NCBI GenBank assembly: GCA_024710705.1
Contig: JANJUF010000090.1
Location: 49,571-113,570, forward strand
Origin: Gemmatimonadaceae bacterium
GTDB lineage: Bacteria; Gemmatimonadota; Gemmatimonadetes; Gemmatimonadales; Gemmatimonadaceae
DNA: 64,000 nt
Reading direction: 5' to 3'
Shown here: one piece after another, positions 57,984 through 64,000 of the stretch
How the letters are laid out: every line of letters starts with the position of its first letter
Position numbering within the stretch: the first letter of the stretch is position 1
Made by a program: the position numbers and the translations under genes
The notes under the pieces: model-generated
The model's database searches: none
The model's input: the letters and a program-made list of their open reading frames with translations, nothing else
Told to the model about the DNA's origin: nothing

Positions 57984-58079
57984 GCCGAGGACGTGACCTG
58001 GGTCGCAGAGCAGCTCAAGCTGCATGGCGATGATGCAGCGCACGGACTCGCGGAGAAGCTCCCGCGAGCCTCGATCTAG
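57984..58079 (+). pseudogene. C-terminal remnant of the small-protein A/B family
   Basis: The frame ending TAG at 58077-58079 reads AEDVTWVAEQLKLHGDDAAHGLAEKLPR. It aligns with AEDVAWVAEQLMIHGDREANTLGAKLLPRK of protein B. Upstream of 57984 in this frame there is no similarity to the family's N-terminal half and no promoter element. It is a third, broken copy about 3.8 kb from gene B, beyond the IS remnant. Confidence 0.75.
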
Positions 58080-58089
58080 CTCGCGGGGT

Positions 58090-58590
58090 TCACTCAAGCT
58101 CAACCAGCGTCGTCCCCTTCTCCACCGGCTTCCCCACCGCGGCGTGAATCGCCTTCACCACACCCGCCGCCGGCGCCCGAAGCTCGTTCTCCATCTTCAT
58201 CGCCTCCATCACCACCACCGGCTGCCCGGCGGCGACCGGATCGCCCACGCTCACGTGCACGCGTACGATGAGCCCAGGCATTGGCGCGACAACCGGCGCC
58301 GGTCCCGACGCAGCGGCCGCCGCGACGCCCAGATCCCGAATGGCGCGCGCACGCTCATCCAGCGCCTCGGCCTCAAAGCGCCAGCCATCAATCCAGAGCA
58401 CATAGCGCCCCTTCGGCCCCTCGCGGCGCAGCACCACGCGGTGCTGCACCCCGCCAATCGTCACCAGCCGTACCGGCGACCCCTCAAGCTCGGCCACCGA
58501 CGCCGACTGCGTAGCCCCCGCGAGCGTCGCCTGATGCCCCTCGAGATCCACCTCATGCCGCTCGCCGGCAATCTCCACGATGTACTTCAC
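58090..58590 (-). CDS. Biotin carboxyl carrier protein of an acyl-CoA carboxylase
   Basis: 166 residues from GTG 58590 (VKYIVEIAGERHEVDLEG), coupled to the methyltransferase stop (GTGA). The C-terminal biotinyl domain contains the EAMKMEN biotinylation site; the N-terminal part resembles the BT linker seen in propionyl/acetyl-CoA carboxylase alpha chains. Here it is separate from biotin carboxylase. Works with the accC and carboxyltransferase genes just upstream. Confidence 0.92.
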   Translation of the reverse strand: MKYIVEIAGERHEVDLEGHQATLAGATQSASVAELEGSPVRLVTIGGVQHRVVLRREGPKGRYVLWIDGWRFEAEALDERARAIRDLGVAAAAASGPAPVVAPMPGLIVRVHVSVGDPVAAGQPVVVMEAMKMENELRAPAAGVVKAIHAAVGKPVEKGTTLVELE

Positions 58591-59819
58591 GCGTTCTCCG
58601 GTCGCAGTTCGCACAGTGTTTCCACGTGCGCCGTCTGCGGGAACATGTCGTAGCAGGTGAGCTCGTGCACACGCCAGCCCGGTAGCCGCCCGACATCGCG
58701 CGCGACGGTGGCGGGGTCGCAACTCACATAGAGCACGGCCTTTGGACGCGGGCTCGAGCGGGCGATGGTCTTCATCACGCGCTCGTCCACGCCGGCGCGT
58801 GGTGGGTTGAGGATTACGACGTCAGCCGGCAGGAGAGAGGCGATTGCATCCTCGACACGCGCGGCGATGGCGCGATTCCCTGCGGGCAGCCGCGCTGCGG
58901 CGAAGGCCGTGGCCTCCTCGTCGGCTTCAACGGCAACGACCTGCACGCCGCGCTCAGCAAGCGCCACGGCCGTATCCCCCGCCCCACTGTAGGCATCCAC
59001 GACGCGTGCCGGCCCGTGCGCCATCACGCGCGCGACGAGCGCCTCGTGCAGCAGACCAGCAACCTCAGGATTCACCTGCGCAAAGCTCGCACCCGGCTCG
59101 CCTGCCGGACGGCGATCCGCCACCATGCGTCGGCGCTTGCCCTCACCCTGCCACCAGATGGCAGCGAGCCCAGGGGCGGCATCGAGAAACGCCGAGAGAT
59201 CGTTCCAGTCCGCGCCGCCCTCGAGCGTGAAGTGCGCGCGTCCGCCAATGATGCGCACCGTTCCGCGGAGCCGCGCCTCGTCGGGGAGATGCGCAGCCGC
59301 GGCGAGAATCTCGCGCCAGGCGCCGAGCACCTCAGGCGCGGTGATCAAGCAATCGTGCAAATCGAACACAGCCTCAGGATCGTCAAAGGCACGGAGCCCA
59401 GCGTACACGGAGCCGTCGTCGCGGCGACGAATGGCGAGCGTGAGCGAGCGCCTATAGCGCCACCCTTCCCCTGCCACCATCGAAGGCAACGCCACCTCAC
59501 GCTTGGCGATGCGCTTGAACGCATCACGCACCATCGTGCGCTTCGACTCGCGTTGCGCGGCGAGATCCACGTGCTGCCATTGGCATCCACCGCAGCGATC
59601 AGGCGCGGCATAGTGCGGGCAGGGTGCCTCAACGCGCGCCGGGCCGGCGATCTCGATCCGCTCAAGGCGACCACGCCCGACACGCCCAGCCACCGACACA
59701 TCCACCACCACGCGATCACCCGGCGCGGTGCGCGGCGTGAACACCACGAGCCCCTCGTGGCGCGCCACACCGTCTCCGCCCGCAGCGAGGGACGCGATAT
59801 CAATCGTGGCGGTACTCAC
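58587..59819 (-). CDS. rlmD: 23S rRNA (uracil-5-)-methyltransferase, RumA/RlmD type
   Basis: 410 residues from GTG 59819, overlapping the accC stop (GTGA). N-terminal TRAM domain (IASLAAGGDGVARHEGLVVFTP). Four-cysteine Fe-S site: CPHYAAPDRCGGC plus a cysteine in LHDCLI. SAM fold DAYSGAGDTAVALAERGVQVVAVEAD; catalytic loop VSCDPATVARD. It could methylate rRNA or tRNA uridine; the exact target cannot be told from sequence. It sits oddly between two carboxylase subunits. Confidence 0.88.
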   Translation of the reverse strand: MSTATIDIASLAAGGDGVARHEGLVVFTPRTAPGDRVVVDVSVAGRVGRGRLERIEIAGPARVEAPCPHYAAPDRCGGCQWQHVDLAAQRESKRTMVRDAFKRIAKREVALPSMVAGEGWRYRRSLTLAIRRRDDGSVYAGLRAFDDPEAVFDLHDCLITAPEVLGAWREILAAAAHLPDEARLRGTVRIIGGRAHFTLEGGADWNDLSAFLDAAPGLAAIWWQGEGKRRRMVADRRPAGEPGASFAQVNPEVAGLLHEALVARVMAHGPARVVDAYSGAGDTAVALAERGVQVVAVEADEEATAFAAARLPAGNRAIAARVEDAIASLLPADVVILNPPRAGVDERVMKTIARSSPRPKAVLYVSCDPATVARDVGRLPGWRVHELTCYDMFPQTAHVETLCELRPENA

Positions 59820-61329
59820 GAGTCGCGCAGCCCTTCGCGACGCGCGAGGTCGCTCCAAGCAGAGCGCGCCGCGCCGCCGTCATTGCGCGCACCCGCAGGC
59901 GACGCACCACTCCGCGCCCGACGATCCATATCCGCAATCAGCGCCGCAGCAATCACCGCCGCCCGCAACGTCTCCTCCGGCGCCTTCCGCGAAAGAATCT
60001 CCGGCAGCCGCTGCTCCAACCACTGAATGGTCACATCCCCCGCGCGATACTCAGCGTCCGCCATCACGCGCAGATGGAACTCTCGCGAGGTCTCCACGCC
60101 ACCAATCACCAGCTCCTGCAGCGCACGCTCCATCCGCTCAATCGCCGCCTCACGCGTCGGCGCGTACACAATCAGCTTGGCGAGCATCGGATCATACGAG
60201 AGCCCAACCACACTCCCCGCCTCGATCCCTCCATCCCAGCGCACGCCCGGCCCCGCCGGCAGCTGCAGATGCGTGATGCGCCCCGTACTCGGCAAGAATC
60301 CGTTGGCCGGATCCTCACTCGTGATGCGACACTCAATCGCCCAGCCCTTCGGCTCCGGCGATTCAAGAAACGGCAACCGCTCCCCGCGCGCGATCCGCAA
60401 CTGCCACTGCACCAGGTCAATCCCCATCACCAACTCGGTGACGGGATGCTCCACCTGGATGCGCGTGTTCATCTCGAGGAAGTAAAAGCTGCCGTTCTTG
60501 TCGAGCAGAAACTCGCAGGTGCCGGCGTTCACATAGCCCGCCGCCTTCGCCGCGGCGACAGCGGCATCGCCCATCTTCTTCCGCAGCGCGGGATTCACCG
60601 CCACACTCGGCGCTTCCTCCACCATCTTCTGGTGCCGGCGCTGGATGGAACACTCACGCTCGCCGAGTGCGATGCAGTTGCCGTGCGAATCGGCGAGCAC
60701 CTGGATCTCCACGTGGCGCGGACCGTCGATGTACTTCTCGATGTACACGGCATCGTCGCCGAAGGCGTTCTTGGCTTCGCGCTGCGCCGAGGCGAGGGCG
60801 TTGGCGATCTCGCCCACTTCGTGCACCACACGCATGCCCTTCCCGCCTCCGCCGGCGGCGGCCTTGAGCAGCACGGGAAACCCAAACTCCGTGGCGAGTC
60901 GCTCTGCCTCGGCGGCGTCCTTCAGCGCCTGCGTGGTGCCCGGCACCACCGGCGTACCAGCCTTGATGGCGAGCGTGCGCGCGGCCGTCTTGGAACCCAT
61001 CGCCGCGATAGCCGAGGCCGGCGGACCAATCCAGATCAGCCCGGCGTCGGCAACGGCCTTGGCAAACCACTCGCGCTCAGAGAGGAATCCGTAGCCCGGA
61101 TGAATCGCATCGGCGCCCACACGCTTGGCCACTTCAATGAGATGGTCCCCGCGCAGATAGCTCTCCGTGGCCGGCGCCGGCCCGATGTGCACCGCCTCAT
61201 CCGCAGCGCGCACGTGCGGGGCCTGGGCATCGGGGTCGGAGTACACCGCCACCGAACGAATGCCCAGCTCACGGCAGGCGCGCACGATCCGCAGCGCGAT
61301 CTCGCCGCGGTTGGCAATGAGGACCTTCC

Positions 61330-61333
<4 letters not shown>
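59816..61333 (-). CDS. accC: Biotin carboxylase subunit of acyl-CoA/acetyl-CoA carboxylase
   Basis: 505 residues from GTG 61333, overlapping the carboxyltransferase stop. [15 protein letters not shown] start; ATP-grasp [29 protein letters not shown], the active-site [18 protein letters not shown], and [14 protein letters not shown]. The ~50-residue tail beyond the core is Ala/Arg-rich. Carboxylates the biotin of the downstream carrier protein. Confidence 0.95.
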
Positions 61334-62880
<1,547 letters not shown>

Positions 62881-62895
62881 GCGCGAAAGTTACTC

Positions 62896-63402
62896 TCAGC
62901 GGGCGGCGAGCGAAGGGCTTCGGACCTCGAAGGTCGGTGAGCTGCGGGTCTCGGAGCGCCCCTCGTACGACGGGCCCGGATAAAACGTCGCCGCAACCCG
63001 GTAGGTACCCGGAGCCGCGTCCGCGGGTAGCAGATACCAGAGCGAGGAACTCCCGCCGGCCGGCACCTCGATCGGCGCCACTGTCAGCTGGTCCACTGCC
63101 GCGTCGGTCGCGCGAGCAGCGGCGCAGTAGTAGGCGATCGCCTGCCATGTACCCGCCTCCCGGCGCTGCACGCCAGAGGCGCAGCCGGCGAGGAAGTACC
63201 ATGACGCGCGCTCGTCGTTGCGGAGGGTCACGCGAACGGTATCACCAGGTGCGTAGCTCAGCGACTGGACTTCGACGGTGAGCTCTGCGCGCTCCGGATC
63301 GGTGAGAAGATCACAGCCCCACACGCCGACGAGCATGGCGATGCCGGCGACGCATCGAAACGCGAGATGACGCACGCGGTGTCGGACGATTGCGGTTCGC
63401 AT
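62896..63402 (-). CDS. Putative lipoprotein, unknown function
   Basis: 168 residues from ATG 63402. Basic start, hydrophobic stretch and lipobox-like LVGVWGC put a lipidated cysteine at about position 27. The mature part is beta-rich (AELTVEVQSLSYAPGDTVRVTLRN, SLWYLLPADAAPGTYRV) and resembles an immunoglobulin-like fold. Envelope anchoring is inferred; no enzyme motif seen. Confidence 0.75.
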   Translation of the reverse strand: MRTAIVRHRVRHLAFRCVAGIAMLVGVWGCDLLTDPERAELTVEVQSLSYAPGDTVRVTLRNDERASWYFLAGCASGVQRREAGTWQAIAYYCAAARATDAAVDQLTVAPIEVPAGGSSSLWYLLPADAAPGTYRVAATFYPGPSYEGRSETRSSPTFEVRSPSLAAR

Positions 63403-63460
63403 ACGAATTCTTACCTCAGCTGCGCGTCGCGCGTCACGAGGCTTTGGTAGATGCGAAACA

Positions 63461-63487
63461 CCCCGGCCGAGCCAAGCTCGACCGGGG
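63461..63487 (-). terminator. Terminator after rpsA
   Basis: CCCCGGCCGAG, loop CCAAG, CTCGACCGGGG: an 11-base stem with one mismatch. On the minus strand TGTTT follows the stem. It lies 40 bases after the rpsA stop and before the lipoprotein gene. Confidence 0.75.
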
Positions 63488-63526
63488 CGTCTCTTCCAAC
63501 TCTGAACTCCCAACTCGTAACTGCGG

Positions 63527-64000
63527 TTACTCTTCGTCCGCCAGCGCGTCGAGGTTCGCCGGAATCGGAATGTTATCCTCGTCTTCCGTGTGCACCTTCG
63601 ACGGCTCCGCCGGCCGCTCCTGGCCCGCCGGAATGTCGACGACGCCGAGCACGATGCGACGGTGGATCGGATCGACCTCGAGGATGCGGACATTCATCGC
63701 CATCCCTTCCCACGCCACATCGGCCGAGCTGTTCACCTGCTGGCCCGTGATGTTGAGGTGCGAGAGCGGCACGAAGCCTTCGATGTCGTTGCCGATGTCG
63801 ACGACCACGCCCTTATCCATCAGGCGGGCCACCTTGCCCGGGAGCTCGGTGCCGACCGGGAAGGTCTCACCGATGCGCAGCCACGGATCCTCAGACGCCT
63901 GCTTGAGGCCGAGCGAGATGCGCTTGTTCTCGGCGTCGATGTTGAGGATGACCACGTCCACCGCGTCGCCCTTCTTCACGACTTCCGACGGGTGCTGGAC
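63527..64000 (-). CDS. rpsA: 30S ribosomal protein S1, C-terminal part (5' end outside window)
   Basis: The frame is open to the window edge, so the N-terminal part is missing; the track start at 63979 is an internal GTG. About 157 residues are visible: the end of one S1 repeat (VVILNIDAENKRISLGLKQA), a further S1 repeat (GTELPGKVARLMDKGVVVDIGNDIEGFVPLSHL) and an acidic tail (HTEDEDNIPIPANLDALADEE). The ISLGLKQ stretch is typical of ribosomal S1 repeats. Confidence 0.92.
   Translation of the reverse strand, partial: VQHPSEVVKKGDAVDVVILNIDAENKRISLGLKQASEDPWLRIGETFPVGTELPGKVARLMDKGVVVDIGNDIEGFVPLSHLNITGQQVNSSADVAWEGMAMNVRILEVDPIHRRIVLGVVDIPAGQERPAEPSKVHTEDEDNIPIPANLDALADEE

Overview
The window is a gene-dense, high-GC bacterial chromosome segment. 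Gene content and style suggest Gemmatimonadota: a eukaryote/archaeal-type ProRS, 4-base ATGA/GTGA overlaps everywhere, many GTG starts, weak Shine-Dalgarno sequences, and an acyl-CoA carboxylase cluster. This placement is inferred from gene content; no 16S gene is present. Both window edges cut genes: purB on the left (+ strand) and rpsA on the right (- strand). The only structural RNA gene seen is a one-piece tmRNA (ssrA).

Layout. (1) 1-11.2 kb, + strand: a purine operon (purB-purC-[psd-pssA]-purS-purQ-[zinc ribbon]-purL-purF) with the two phosphatidylethanolamine genes nested inside it, followed by ppdK, a small membrane protein and ridA. (2) 11.2-13.4 kb, - strand: a large membrane protein of unknown function with an EF-hand-like loop. 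(3) 13.5-17.6 kb, + strand: a metal(loid) island, chrA-arsR-arsM-arsN2-arsO, with no arsenite efflux pump or arsenate reductase. (4) 17.6-21.5 kb, - strand: ssrA, then dus-larB-diguanylate cyclase. (5) 21.5-25 kb: a PTS-IIA-like protein and a HerA-like ATPase (+), then a MATE exporter (-). (6) 25-39 kb, - strand: guaA, a phosphodiesterase, lysA, proS, hisS, folC, accD and the cell-shape genes rodA-mrdA-mreD-mreC-mreB. (7) 39-44.2 kb, - strand: ald, an M16 peptidase, pnp and rpsO. (8) 44.3-52.5 kb, - strand: rplM-rpsI-rpsB-tsf-pyrH-frr-uppS-cdsA-dxr-rseP, joining translation to isoprenoid, lipid and envelope synthesis. (9) 52.5-58.1 kb: an accessory patch with an AbiEii-type nucleotidyltransferase between two paralogous small proteins, two secreted carboxypeptidase-regulatory-like proteins, a decayed IS3-family element and a remnant of the small-protein family. 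(10) 58.1-62.9 kb, - strand: acyl-CoA carboxylase subunits (carboxyltransferase, biotin carboxylase, biotin carrier) with a 23S rRNA methyltransferase between them; the carboxyltransferase gene carries an in-frame TGA. (11) A lipoprotein gene and the rpsA 3' end.

Most notable observations. First, six operon-leading genes have a TTGnnn-N17-TAnnnT promoter whose -10 box lies only 5-8 bases before the start codon, which implies leaderless mRNAs. Second, the AbiEii locus has duplicated small proteins whose promoters carry the same 11-base element, TATCATAAGCG, in the same position of the spacer. Third, the ars island is built on methylation, acetylation and flavin oxidation. Fourth, intergenic regions repeatedly carry 7-base tandem motifs (for example GACGGAA), several folded into long hairpins.
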